NCBI GenBank assembly: GCA_910580015.1
Contig: CAJTVT010000029.1
Coordinates: 1-34,832 of the forward strand
Direction of reading: 5' to 3'
Source: an uncultured Lachnospiraceae bacterium
GTDB taxonomy: Bacteria > Bacillota > Clostridia > Lachnospirales > Lachnospiraceae
DNA: 34,832 nt
How positions within the stretch are numbered: the first letter of the stretch is position 1; each line of letters starts with the position of its first letter. Positions 6,945 to 16,018 of the stretch are shown piece by piece. Below the pieces are notes generated by a model that worked only from the letters and a program-made list of their open reading frames with translations, did not search any database and was not told the origin of the DNA. The position numbers and the translations under genes are program-made.

Positions 6945-9131
6945 ATGTCAGTAAAAGTAGCGTTAGCGGGAAATCCGAACAGCGGAAAAACAACATTGTT
7001 TAATGCATTGACGGGTTCCAATCAGTTTGTGGGCAACTGGCCTGGGGTGACGGTTGAGAAAAAAGAAGGAAAGTTAAAAGGGAGTAAGGACACAATGATC
7101 ATAGACCTTCCAGGAATTTATTCCCTGTCTCCCTATACGTTGGAAGAGGTGGTTGCCAGGAATTATTTAATTGGGGAACGCCCAGATGTGATTTTGAATA
7201 TTGTGGACGGAACAAATCTTGAGCGGAATCTATATCTTTCCACCCAGTTAATGGAGTTGGGGATTCCCATGGTGATAGCGGTGAATATGATGGATGTGGT
7301 GGCAAAAAACGGCGATCAGATCCATTTGAAGAGACTTAGCGAGAGGCTTGGGTGCCCAGTGCTAGAGATTTCAGCGCTCAAAGGGGTTGGGGTGAGAGAG
7401 GCAGCCCAGACGGCGGTAAGCCTTGCAGAAAAGAAGGAGGCATCTAGGGTAGTTCATGAATTTTCACCAGAAGTGGAACATGTGCTGAATGTTATCGAAG
7501 GCAAAATGGATGCTCAGGTGCCAGAAGAACAGAAACGTTTTTTTGCCGTTAAGTTGTTGGAAAAGGATGAAAAAATTGCGACCCAGATGAAACGTGTACC
7601 AGATGTGACTGCGGAAATTGCCACAATAGAAAAAGAGCTGGATGATGATGCAGAGAGTATCATCACCAATGAACGATATTTGTATCTTTCTTCTGTGTTA
7701 AAAGAGTGCTATACCAGAAAGAGGAAGGAAAAAGTCACAAGTTCCGATAAAATTGACAAAATTGTCACAAACCGGATTCTTGCACTTCCAATTTTTGCAG
7801 CGGTGATGGCGTTGGTGTATTATATTTCTGTTACAACAGTGGGAAGTTGGGCCACAGACTGGGTAAATGATGGTGTATTTGGGGAAGGATGGAACCTTTT
7901 TGGAATAGAAGGACTTCCTGTTCCGGCGCTTCCAACGCTACTCTCAAATGGATTGGAAGCAGTTGATTGTGCGCCCTGGCTTCAAGGGTTGATTATACAA
8001 GGGATTGTGGCGGGCGTTGGGGCTGTTCTTGGATTTGTACCACAAATGCTGGTACTATTTTTGTTCCTTGCATTTCTGGAAAGTTGTGGTTATATGGCAA
8101 GAGTTGCCTTTATTATGGACCGTATTTTCCGTAAATTTGGACTGTCCGGCAAATCCTTTATCCCCATGTTGATTGGAACAGGGTGTGGAGTGCCTGGAAT
8201 TATGGCCTCTCGAACCATTGAAAACGACAGAGATCGGAAAATGACAATCATAACCACCACATTTATTCCATGCGGGGCAAAGCTTCCGATAATCGCATTG
8301 ATCGCAGGAGCTTTCTTTTCCAATGCATGGTGGGTGTCCTGGAGTGCATTTTTTGTGGGGATTGCAGCAGTGATTTGTTCAGGAATTATATTAAAGAAAA
8401 CTAGAATGTTTGCCGGGGAGCCAGCGCCGTTTGTGATGGAGTTGCCCCCATACCATGTTCCGACAGTTGGAAATGTGCTCAGAAGCATGTGGGAGCGTGG
8501 CTGGTCTTTTATCAAAAAAGCTGGAACAGTTATTCTCCTATCTACCATTTTTGTCTGGTTTACCACTTATTTTGGATGGGTGGATGGCCAGTTTCGTATG
8601 CTGGAAGATATTGAGATTGACCATAGCATTCTTGCTGGGATTGGCAATCTGTTTGCATGGATTTTCACTCCTCTGGGCTGGGGAGATTGGCAATCAACAG
8701 TGGCAGCAATTACAGGTTTGGTGGCAAAAGAGAATGTTGTGGGGACATTCGGGATTCTGTTTGGATTTGCAGAGGTGGCAGAGGATGGCGCTGAGATTTG
8801 GAGTACAATGTCAGGCCATATGACAGCAGTGGCAGCTTATTCATTTCTGGTGTTTAATTTGTTATGTGCCCCCTGTTTTGCAGCGATGGGCGCAATTAGG
8901 CGGGAGATGAATCACGTCAGATGGTTTTGGTTTGCCATTGGATATCAATGTCTTCTGGCTTATGTGACATCACTTTGTATCTATCAGATTGGAACCTGGA
9001 TCACGTTGGGCACTTTTGGGGTAGGTACAGTAGTGGCACTTGTACTGACTATAGGATTTCTCGTTCTATTGTTTTGTCCAAATAAGCAGAGAGCCTCTTT
9101 TCGTGCAAAGAGGTTGGCAGGGGCCAAATAA
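6945..9131 (+). CDS. feoB: Ferrous iron transporter FeoB
   Basis: A 728-residue protein. The N-terminal GTPase has G1 GNPNSGKTT (9-17), G3 DLPG (54-57) and G4 NMMD (114-117), followed by the helical GDI-like spacer to about residue 265. The C-terminal membrane domain carries the paired Gate/core motifs, including GTGCGVPGIMASRTIENDRDR and FIPCGAKLPI, and later LLCAPCFAAMGA. Feo imports Fe2+ across the cytoplasmic membrane. The ATG at 6945 is used because GGAG sits 7 to 9 bases upstream; a GTG six codons earlier has poorer spacing. No feoC-like gene is seen. It follows two feoA genes and is under the same type of operator. Confidence 0.97.
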   Translation: MSVKVALAGNPNSGKTTLFNALTGSNQFVGNWPGVTVEKKEGKLKGSKDTMIIDLPGIYSLSPYTLEEVVARNYLIGERPDVILNIVDGTNLERNLYLSTQLMELGIPMVIAVNMMDVVAKNGDQIHLKRLSERLGCPVLEISALKGVGVREAAQTAVSLAEKKEASRVVHEFSPEVEHVLNVIEGKMDAQVPEEQKRFFAVKLLEKDEKIATQMKRVPDVTAEIATIEKELDDDAESIITNERYLYLSSVLKECYTRKRKEKVTSSDKIDKIVTNRILALPIFAAVMALVYYISVTTVGSWATDWVNDGVFGEGWNLFGIEGLPVPALPTLLSNGLEAVDCAPWLQGLIIQGIVAGVGAVLGFVPQMLVLFLFLAFLESCGYMARVAFIMDRIFRKFGLSGKSFIPMLIGTGCGVPGIMASRTIENDRDRKMTIITTTFIPCGAKLPIIALIAGAFFSNAWWVSWSAFFVGIAAVICSGIILKKTRMFAGEPAPFVMELPPYHVPTVGNVLRSMWERGWSFIKKAGTVILLSTIFVWFTTYFGWVDGQFRMLEDIEIDHSILAGIGNLFAWIFTPLGWGDWQSTVAAITGLVAKENVVGTFGILFGFAEVAEDGAEIWSTMSGHMTAVAAYSFLVFNLLCAPCFAAMGAIRREMNHVRWFWFAIGYQCLLAYVTSLCIYQIGTWITLGTFGVGTVVALVLTIGFLVLLFCPNKQRASFRAKRLAGAK

Positions 9132-9227
9132 TTCAAGTATTTTCGGAATCAGGAACATTTTGGATAAAATGAAGATTATTCTTCTGTGATTTGGGCATAC
9201 TTCTAAAAAAAGAAAAGGAGTGTCAAA

Positions 9228-9386
9228 ATGGACAGATATTTATGTGAGCCTTGTGGTTATGTATACGACCCTGATGTGGGAGATCCAGATCATGATATTC
9301 CACCAGGAACCGCTTTTGAGGATTTGCCAGAAGATTGGGTATGTCCTTGGTGTGGGCTTGGGAAAGATGTATTTGTAAAAGAATAA
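9228..9386 (+). CDS. Rubredoxin
   Basis: A 52-residue one-iron electron carrier with both metal-binding knuckles, C-E-P-C-G (residues 6-9) and C-P-W-C-G (about 39-42), plus the typical YVYDPDVGD and PPGTAFEDLPEDW segments. AAAGGAG precedes the ATG. It lies 96 bp after feoB and before a terminator. Rubredoxins feed electrons to oxygen and peroxide detoxifying enzymes in anaerobes. Being next to feoB may put an iron protein under the iron regulator, but no operator-like palindrome was found directly upstream. Confidence 0.95.
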   Translation: MDRYLCEPCGYVYDPDVGDPDHDIPPGTAFEDLPEDWVCPWCGLGKDVFVKE

Positions 9387-9402
9387 AGTTAGGGCAGAAA
9401 GA

Positions 9403-9450
9403 GCCTCTAAAGCATTCGCTTTGTACCGTAGATGCTTTGGGGGCATTTTT
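9403..9450 (+). terminator. Terminator after rubredoxin
   Basis: GCCTCTAAAGCAT pairs with ATGCTTTGGGGGC (two wobble pairs) and is followed by ATTTTT. Confidence 0.85.
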
Positions 9451-9454
9451 GTAT

Positions 9455-9614
9455 TATTACTCTGGTGGTTAAACATTACAGTTTTTACTTGTCTAAATTT
9501 CCATCTGCCACGTTGTCATCCATCGTTGTAACCCTTGTTACAACTCAATCTTGCGCCTTGCAGATGAAAATTTATCTTGCGAAAATTCTGCGATATTTAA
9601 CCGCCAGAGTAATA
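9455..9614. repeat. 160-bp dyad-symmetric (MITE-like or palindromic) element
   Basis: The two halves are inverted copies about 9534.5. Outer arms TATTACTCTGGTGGTTAAA and TTTAACCGCCAGAGTAATA differ at one base. Middle blocks AAATTT-x(1-2)-CATCTGC pair with GCAGATG-x-AAATTT, and the exact centre is GTTGTAAC-cctt-GTTACAAC. Together the arms align along most of their 78 nt, with divergence in two stretches. No open frame is supported. It starts 5 bp after a terminator, so it is not simply that terminator. It could be a non-autonomous palindromic mobile repeat or a long-hairpin RNA. The symmetry is seen; the class is unknown. Confidence 0.8.
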
Positions 9615-9630
9615 TTTTACAGAAAATCGA

Positions 9631-9660
9631 TTGCAGATTTTGACAGTGGTATGATATAAT
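9631..9660 (+). promoter_or_regulatory. Extended -10 promoter of the structured RNA
   Basis: TTGCAG (9631-9636), an 18-bp spacer and TGATATAAT, a perfect extended -10 (TATAAT at 9655-9660). Transcription should begin near 9667, almost 400 nt before the next start codon. Confidence 0.75.
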
Positions 9661-9666
9661 AATGGA

Positions 9667-10014
9667 AAAAATTGAGAGATCATGGTGAACACATGGTTAA
9701 AAAATAGATCCCGCAAGTGTGCTGTGTGGGAGTTGTTTTTATACGCAGCCCCGTGCAAAGGAACTATGCCGTGAGCGGTGCATGGGGCGTGTGGCGAGTA
9801 GGGAAAGTCTTTCTTACTCGATTACAGCATATTGTGGCAGGCATTTCTGATTATGAAGGGTCTGCCTTTTATGGTGCGCCCAGTAGATACTTTCGATAAA
9901 TAAGCGGACGATCATGGAGGCTCTGAGGAAGACCTTCCAGATAGAGCGGGATGAATAAGATAAAAGGAGATTATGAGGGGCCTCTTAGTGTACAAGGGAT
10001 TATCTCATAATTTC
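9667..10014 (+). ncRNA. Candidate structured non-coding RNA or long 5' leader, class not identified
   Basis: No convincing gene lies between the promoter at 9655 and the ATG at 10051, but the segment is dense in helices. These are 9748-9757/9779-9788 (10 bp, GCCCCGTGCA), 9796-9805/9810-9819 (10 bp, 4-nt loop), 9836-9840/9862-9866 (GGCAG/CTGCC) and 9920-9924/9943-9947 (GCTCT/AGAGC). ATCCCGC at 9708-9714 can close the whole domain with GCGGGAT at 9946-9952, or pair locally with TGTGGGA at 9725-9731. A terminator-like hairpin ends it. RNase P, tmRNA, SRP RNA, cobalamin and T-box signatures were looked for and not seen. It may be a stand-alone RNA or a leader of the glycosidase gene. Confidence 0.55.
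9967..10014 (+). terminator. Terminator-like hairpin at the end of the structured RNA
   Basis: GAGATTATGAG (9967-9977) pairs with CTCATAATTTC (10004-10014) in an 11-bp stem, followed by ATTTTAT. The T-run is interrupted, so termination may be partial and allow read-through into the glycosidase gene. Confidence 0.5.
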
Positions 10015-10050
10015 ATTTTATAAAAAAGTAAAAAGAGAAAGGAGAAACTT

Positions 10051-13000
10051 ATGAAAAAAACTTATTTCAAGCGTTTTCTAGCAGGAATGCTGACAGGAGT
10101 AATGCTGGCAAATGCCGCAGGTTCTGGACTGCCAGCAGCTACTGTGGATGCGGCAGGTGTGAATCTGCCAGCAGGGGAAATATCTGTAAATCCCCAGATT
10201 CATTATCAGACATTGGAAGGATGGGGCTCCTCTCTATGTTGGTGGGGAAACAGCATTGGTTCCTGGGGGGATCAGGATTTTAATGAAAATGGAATCCCAG
10301 ATCGGGAAGAGATTGCAGAGCTTGCGTTTTCGCCAGAGTATTTGAATCTGAATATTGTGCGTTATAACGTGGGTGGCGGAGATAAGGAAGACACCACAAT
10401 CAAACGTGTGGAGGGACTTGTACCAGGTTGGACTGTGGATATGACAGGAACAGCAGACGGAACAGCAGCGTTTGATGCAGAATCTTTTTACAATAAGAAA
10501 ACCGAAGATATGAATGATGCCGGACAGCTCTGGATGCTGGAACAGGCAAATAAATGGCGAAAAGAAACCGCTGAGAAAAATCACACGGAGAATGATATTA
10601 TCAACGAGGTATTTTCCAATTCTCCACCTTACTATATGACCATTTCAGGTAGTTCTACTGGAGGAGACAATGCGTCATCCAACTTAAAGAAGGACCGTTA
10701 TGATGATTTTGCTCTTTATATGGCAAGGGCAGCAAAATGGATTGACAATGATTTGTCCAAAAAGTTTGGAACAGGTGTGGATTACATAGAACCGATGAAT
10801 GAGCCAGATACCAATTACTGGAGCAATGGAAGCACCAAGCAGGAAGGGTGCGTCTTTAAAATGGGAGAAGAGCAGAATCAAATGCTGCTTGCGATGGATG
10901 AGGCATTGGATGCTGAGGAATTTGGAGGCTCTCTGGACAAGGTGCAGATAACTGGAACGGACGAAACCTCGTTGTCAAAGGCGATCAGTTCCTTTCGAAC
11001 AATGTCCGCAGATGCGAAAAATTCTATAACAACCATCAGCGCACATACTTACAGCGGAGACGACCAGGAACGACATACACTGCGCAAGATGGCAAAATCT
11101 TATGACAAGGATTTGTGGATGTCAGAGATCACCAAGGGCGGTGGACCTCACAATCCAAATTCTATCATGTCAACACAGTCCAAAAGCCAGAGTGAGGGCA
11201 TTATGGCGGATTTGAAATATATGCAGCCAACCGCATGGATTGCCTGGCTTGTAGCAGACAGCGAATATGAATGCCTGAAGTTCAATGAAAACTGGGGATT
11301 AATTCACTGTGTGTTTGAATCAGATGGACCTGTGCCAGATTATCACACCAACTTGGTTAACAGTAATGGAAGCCGCAAAAAAGGAGTTCCTGGCCCAGGT
11401 TTTTGGGAGGTTAGCAAGCAGTTTTACACAATGATGCAGTACAGCAAATATCTGAAGTCAGGATATACGATGATTGATATCGGCGACAACAATATGTGTG
11501 CAGCAGTGTCCCCAGATGGCTCAGAGCTGGTGATCGTGGCGCAGAATTTCTCAGGAGAGCGTCATACGACTGTGGATCTGTCTGCGTTCCAAGATAGAGG
11601 CAGCGCCCATGTTTACCGTACCTCAGATCAAGAGAACTGTGAATTGGTAGGCACACAGAGTGTGGAGAACGGCATTTTGGACGTGACATTGCCCACAAAT
11701 TCCATTTCTACTTATGTCATTCAGGCAAAGACAAATATGAATAATTATAAGCAGATTGTAGAGGCAGATGTGGAAGTGCCCTCTGTGGCAGGCTTAGAAG
11801 TATCAGATGTAAATAAATTTGCCTATACTGGAACCTGGGAAGATCTGGGCACAACCAGCAAGAAAGATGCCGCTGCGGTCTTTACGTTTGAGGGAAGTCG
11901 TGCCGTTCTCTATGGTGCAAAGAGACCGAACGGCGCTAAAGTAAATGTGTCTGTGGATGGCGGAGCAGTTGTGAGTGTGGATATGAGTGACGAAAATCTG
12001 TTGCCAGAAGCTATTTTGTGTGATACCGGAAAACTGGCAGAAGGAAAGCATACCATCCGTGTAAGCATAGATCCATCTTCCGCAAACGATCAGATTTTGA
12101 ACATAAGTCATGCAGAAATTATTTCTGGAGATGTTTCCCTGACAGGCAGTGCAACGATCCGTAAAGTAGTACCTTACGACAGCGCTTTGTCCATCACTTT
12201 TGATGCAGTCAGCGGAAGCGGCAGCTATACGATCAAATATGGAACTTCAGAAGATCAGATGGATCAGTCTGTAACCAGCGCTTCAAACACAGCATTGATT
12301 AACGGACTGACCAATGGAACCACTTACTATATCCAAGTGGAGGATTCCTTTGGCGGTGTGTCCAATATTGTGACTGGGATTCCGAAACCATCAGAAGGAA
12401 ATCTGTTCTATTTTGTAGACGCAGGAACAGATCATCCTTATTCTTTAGCAGAAGACGAGCAATTTGGCCGTTTTAATAGCATTCTGGATCAGCCTTATGG
12501 AGCAGATGCTGTTAGCAAAAAAAATTGGGGATATGTGGGAGATAGTCAGGCATATTATACATCAGACGATCGGTGGACCAGTGTCCGTGAGAGTGCAGCT
12601 GGTATGGAGTATCGGTTTGATCTTCCAGCAGGAAGCTATAATATCACAGTGGCGATGAAGGATCCATGGAACAATGGCGGAAGATATACTGATCTTATCA
12701 TCAATGGCGAGACAAAAGATACCAGATTGGTGCCTGGAAGCGGAATTTCTAAGACGTACAAAGTCACCTTTGAAGAAGATGGAATTGCAAGTGTTAAGGC
12801 AGTAAAGAGCCAAGGAAACAGCAACAATAATCCGATGATCAGCTTTATTTTGATTTCTGGTTTTGACCCAGAAGACAACACGGTTACAGAGATTCCAGCA
12901 CCACCAATGATCAGTACAGCAAAGGGCGTGATTCCTCAGCTTCCAAAAACAGTGAAAGCAACCACTATGGGAGGCGGTACCGTAGATCAGGAAGTTGTAT

Positions 13001-15852
13001 GGGACACAGTTACCGCACAGAAATTTGCTGGAACAGAGTTTTCTACTACGACTGTAAATGGTACAGCAATGGTTGGCGATAAGGAATATTCCGTAAGTCA
13101 GACGGTACAGATCGTGCCAGAAAATGTACAATATTTTATCGATTGTAGTTGGTCAGAGTCCACACAGCATGCCAGCCTCAAAGCAGCGGCAGGGCTTAAG
13201 AATGAAGTGGCAGATCAGGCGTACCAGGAAGGCTCTTGGGGGTATCTGACCAAAGCTAGTGGATATGGAGCAACAAATACCATTAATTCTGGCTGGTATG
13301 ATCCAGTGGGAGATAAGATCCAGTACAAGTTGCCTTTAGAAGCAGGTAACTATAAGGTAACTTTCGGGTTCCATGATTGGTGGTATACGAATTTTGCAAA
13401 ACGTCCTATGATTTTGAAAGCTTATGTGGGAGAGGAGACCATAGATTGGGGAACTTGTGGCACAGCCAGTGATCCGAATACGATTGCAGTGACCAGAGAG
13501 CTTTCCTTGGATGGAAACAAAGATGTAACCTTGTCCATAGAGCGCGGAAGTGCAGATGCACCTGTATTAAGCTGGATTACAGTTGAAAGTACATCCAATA
13601 CCGATCGCGCAGCATTAAAAGAACAGTTAAATCAGGCAGGACTTTTAAAGTCTGAGGATTATTCAAAAGAATCATTTGCAGCATTGACAACAGCGGTATC
13701 TGCGGGCATGGCACAGCTTCTTCCAGCGAATAGTACCCAGGCAGGAGTGGATCAGGCAGCAGCAGCTATTCAAGATGCAATGAATAAATTGGATGTTTCT
13801 GAGGTTAGCAGAGCAAGCCTTCAAGCCGTCATTGACGATGCAAAGAAATTGGATATCACAAAATATACCATAGAGACAGCTGAGGCATTGAGTACTGCTC
13901 TTACAGCAGCCGAAGATTTACTGAAAAAAACCAGTATCGTAAGGACAGAGTTGGAAACAACCAAATCAAACCTTGAAGATGCAGTAAAGGGACTCAAACT
14001 CAAACCAGAGAGCAGGCCCATGGAGGAACTTACAGAAGAATTAGGTGTTTGGATTTACCGTGCAAAAAATCTGACATCCATTCTGTATACAGAAGCAAGC
14101 TGGAAGTCATTGCAGACAGAGATTTCCAAGGCAGAGGCTGTTTATAATACCACAGGGGCAGATGCAAAGGCTCTTGCGGGAGCACTTACCGATCTGCAAG
14201 AAGCAGTGGCAGCGTTGAAACTCGTATCTGAAGGAGAAGGAAGCAAGAATGAGATTGGAAATTATCATGTTCCAGTCAGCAAAGCAAAATTAGAGGCTAA
14301 CAATTACGTACTTTACACTGCAAACTGCGGAACGCCAGATCCTTTGGAAGTTCCCGGAGGTGAAAAATTAGGCTTGTTGCAGTCCAATGTAGATCAGCAA
14401 TATGGAACAGATAAAGAGACTGGAGCCGTATGGGGATGTGCACTGCCAGATGAAAATTCTGAGGCAGTTAAGGGCGGAACAGATGCAGAAGACACAGGAG
14501 CATCTTATATTTATATGTCCAATGAGGTAACCTTTGACAAGGAGAAATCTGGACTCCGCTATGCCTTCGAGACACTTTCAGGCGCAGATAATTTTGAGGG
14601 AATTTTGAAAAATGTGTACGATGTAACGCTTTCCTTTAAGAATCCATGGTCTGGCAGGAATGTGAATATCTCTCTGGAGGGCAAAGAGGTTGAGACAGGT
14701 TTGTCCCTTCAGCAAAATGCATGGATTACAAAGACGTATCGTGTCACAGTTACAGACGGAGAACTGAATGTGCTGGTCAATAATCCAAATAGAGCAGATA
14801 GCAGTCAGGATCCTATCTTAAACTGCATTACGGTAAAAGCAGTGGAAGGGCAGCCAGATACCAGTAAATTAGAGGACGCTTTAAGAGAGGCATCCTCCTA
14901 TGAAGGAAAAGAAGCGGAGTATACAGAAAGCTCCTGGAAAAACTTTGTAAACATATATCAACAGGCTCTGGATTTGGCAGGTAATCCTGGAAATGATCAG
15001 AGCGCAGTGGATCAGTGTGAGGCATCCTTGAGAAAGGCTATCGAAGGACTTCAGAAAGTGGGACAGTCCAAGATAAAGAAAATCACAGTCAGTGGAACCA
15101 TCAAAAAATTGGCAAAAGGCAAAAAAGCTACGTTGAAAGCCACAATTTCACCGTCAAATGCAGCCAACAAGAAATTAAAATGGACTTCTTCTGATACGAA
15201 GGTTGCAACTGTCAATAGCAGCGGTGTGGTAACTGGAAAAAGCGCAGGAAGTGCAACCATTACAGCAACAGCTCAGGATGGTTCAAAAGTAAAAGGAACC
15301 TATAAGATCACAGTGGTAAAACATGCAGTAAAGAGCGTGAAACTTGGCAGCCCAAGCAAGGAGATTGCAGCAGGCAAGAAAGTGAAATTGACAAAGAAAG
15401 TGACCGTTACAGGCAAGACTGCAAATCAAACCTTAAGTTACAGTAGTTCTAACAAGAAATATGCAACTGTGGACAGCAAGGGAACTGTGACCACCAAGAA
15501 AGATGGTGCAGGCAAGAGTGTCACCATCACGGCAAAAGCCACCGATGGAAGCGGCAAGAGCAGTAAGATTACCATTAAAATCAAAAAACATGCAGTGAAG
15601 AAAATCACACTTAAGGCAGCGAAAACTGTAAAAGCTGGAAAGAAAACCACAGTAAAGGCAACAGTTAAAACGACAGGTTCCTCTGCCAATAAGAAATTGA
15701 GCTATAGCAGCTCAAATAAGAAATATGCCACAGTCAACAGCAAGGGTGTTGTGACAGCCAAGAAAGCTGGAAAAGGCAAGACAGTTACCATCACAGTGAA
15801 AGCTACAGATGGAACAGGTAAGAAGAGCTCTGTAAAGATTAAAATTAAGTAA
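10051..15852 (+). CDS. Secreted multidomain GH30 glycosidase (probable endo-beta-1,6-galactanase type)
   Basis: A 1933-residue exported enzyme. A signal peptide (KKTYFKRFLAGMLTGVMLAN) ends near residue 34. The GH30 catalytic region (about 45-570) starts with EGWGSSLCWWGNS, as in beta-1,6-galactanases, with proton donor E251 in PMNEP and nucleophile E359 in WMSE. Then follow a sugar-binding or Ig-like domain, an FN3-like domain (about 700-780), a malectin-like domain (784-945), a bacterial Ig-like domain (950-1027), a second malectin-like domain (1026-1181) and three FIVAR-like helical repeats (1181-1395). A third malectin-like domain (1418-1600), a fourth FIVAR repeat and three lysine-rich Big_2 repeats (1673-1933) complete it. 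There is no LPXTG or terminal membrane helix. AAAGGAG precedes the ATG. Substrate inferred: galactan side chains such as arabinogalactan; a xylanase or glucanase subfamily is possible. Confidence 0.87.
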   Translation: MKKTYFKRFLAGMLTGVMLANAAGSGLPAATVDAAGVNLPAGEISVNPQIHYQTLEGWGSSLCWWGNSIGSWGDQDFNENGIPDREEIAELAFSPEYLNLNIVRYNVGGGDKEDTTIKRVEGLVPGWTVDMTGTADGTAAFDAESFYNKKTEDMNDAGQLWMLEQANKWRKETAEKNHTENDIINEVFSNSPPYYMTISGSSTGGDNASSNLKKDRYDDFALYMARAAKWIDNDLSKKFGTGVDYIEPMNEPDTNYWSNGSTKQEGCVFKMGEEQNQMLLAMDEALDAEEFGGSLDKVQITGTDETSLSKAISSFRTMSADAKNSITTISAHTYSGDDQERHTLRKMAKSYDKDLWMSEITKGGGPHNPNSIMSTQSKSQSEGIMADLKYMQPTAWIAWLVADSEYECLKFNENWGLIHCVFESDGPVPDYHTNLVNSNGSRKKGVPGPGFWEVSKQFYTMMQYSKYLKSGYTMIDIGDNNMCAAVSPDGSELVIVAQNFSGERHTTVDLSAFQDRGSAHVYRTSDQENCELVGTQSVENGILDVTLPTNSISTYVIQAKTNMNNYKQIVEADVEVPSVAGLEVSDVNKFAYTGTWEDLGTTSKKDAAAVFTFEGSRAVLYGAKRPNGAKVNVSVDGGAVVSVDMSDENLLPEAILCDTGKLAEGKHTIRVSIDPSSANDQILNISHAEIISGDVSLTGSATIRKVVPYDSALSITFDAVSGSGSYTIKYGTSEDQMDQSVTSASNTALINGLTNGTTYYIQVEDSFGGVSNIVTGIPKPSEGNLFYFVDAGTDHPYSLAEDEQFGRFNSILDQPYGADAVSKKNWGYVGDSQAYYTSDDRWTSVRESAAGMEYRFDLPAGSYNITVAMKDPWNNGGRYTDLIINGETKDTRLVPGSGISKTYKVTFEEDGIASVKAVKSQGNSNNNPMISFILISGFDPEDNTVTEIPAPPMISTAKGVIPQLPKTVKATTMGGGTVDQEVVWDTVTAQKFAGTEFSTTTVNGTAMVGDKEYSVSQTVQIVPENVQYFIDCSWSESTQHASLKAAAGLKNEVADQAYQEGSWGYLTKASGYGATNTINSGWYDPVGDKIQYKLPLEAGNYKVTFGFHDWWYTNFAKRPMILKAYVGEETIDWGTCGTASDPNTIAVTRELSLDGNKDVTLSIERGSADAPVLSWITVESTSNTDRAALKEQLNQAGLLKSEDYSKESFAALTTAVSAGMAQLLPANSTQAGVDQAAAAIQDAMNKLDVSEVSRASLQAVIDDAKKLDITKYTIETAEALSTALTAAEDLLKKTSIVRTELETTKSNLEDAVKGLKLKPESRPMEELTEELGVWIYRAKNLTSILYTEASWKSLQTEISKAEAVYNTTGADAKALAGALTDLQEAVAALKLVSEGEGSKNEIGNYHVPVSKAKLEANNYVLYTANCGTPDPLEVPGGEKLGLLQSNVDQQYGTDKETGAVWGCALPDENSEAVKGGTDAEDTGASYIYMSNEVTFDKEKSGLRYAFETLSGADNFEGILKNVYDVTLSFKNPWSGRNVNISLEGKEVETGLSLQQNAWITKTYRVTVTDGELNVLVNNPNRADSSQDPILNCITVKAVEGQPDTSKLEDALREASSYEGKEAEYTESSWKNFVNIYQQALDLAGNPGNDQSAVDQCEASLRKAIEGLQKVGQSKIKKITVSGTIKKLAKGKKATLKATISPSNAANKKLKWTSSDTKVATVNSSGVVTGKSAGSATITATAQDGSKVKGTYKITVVKHAVKSVKLGSPSKEIAAGKKVKLTKKVTVTGKTANQTLSYSSSNKKYATVDSKGTVTTKKDGAGKSVTITAKATDGSGKSSKITIKIKKHAVKKITLKAAKTVKAGKKTTVKATVKTTGSSANKKLSYSSSNKKYATVNSKGVVTAKKAGKGKTVTITVKATDGTGKKSSVKIKIK

Positions 15853-15892
15853 TTGTTCTGTAGTCATATCGGGTTTTTTGATATGTTGACCC

Positions 15893-15929
15893 AAAAGGTG
15901 TAAAGTCTTTCCAAGGCTTTGCACCTTTT
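15893..15929. terminator. Terminator-like hairpin after the glycosidase
   Basis: AAAAGGTGTAAAG pairs with CTTTGCACCTTTT (one wobble), with A and T runs built into the stem ends. A smaller CATATC/GATATG hairpin lies just upstream (about 15864-15885). Confidence 0.75.
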
Positions 15930-16018
15930 GAAAATCATAGATGTACTATTAATTTGCGGTGAAAGACTCGGCACAAAGAGAATCCGAGATTACATGAAAA
16001 CATAAAGGAGGAAATGAC

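Noticed and set aside
9451..9660. Second terminator pairing for the 160-bp palindrome
   Set aside because: The palindrome starts beyond the rubredoxin terminator and is far larger than a terminator, with no T-run at its end.
9717..9899. 60-codon open frame inside the structured RNA region
   Set aside because: It has no ribosome binding site, no recognisable protein features, and overlaps several strong RNA helices. The RNA reading explains the sequence better.
9701..9960. RNase P RNA, tmRNA, SRP RNA or cobalamin riboswitch
   Set aside because: The conserved motifs (for example GAGGAAAGTCC of RNase P, the tRNA-like end of tmRNA, the B12 box) are absent. Only a GGGAAAGTC-like stretch coincides.
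12562..13131. Long minus-strand open frames inside the GH30 gene
   Set aside because: They are antisense to a 1933-residue gene with clear domains and have no start signal. The protein has no family pattern.
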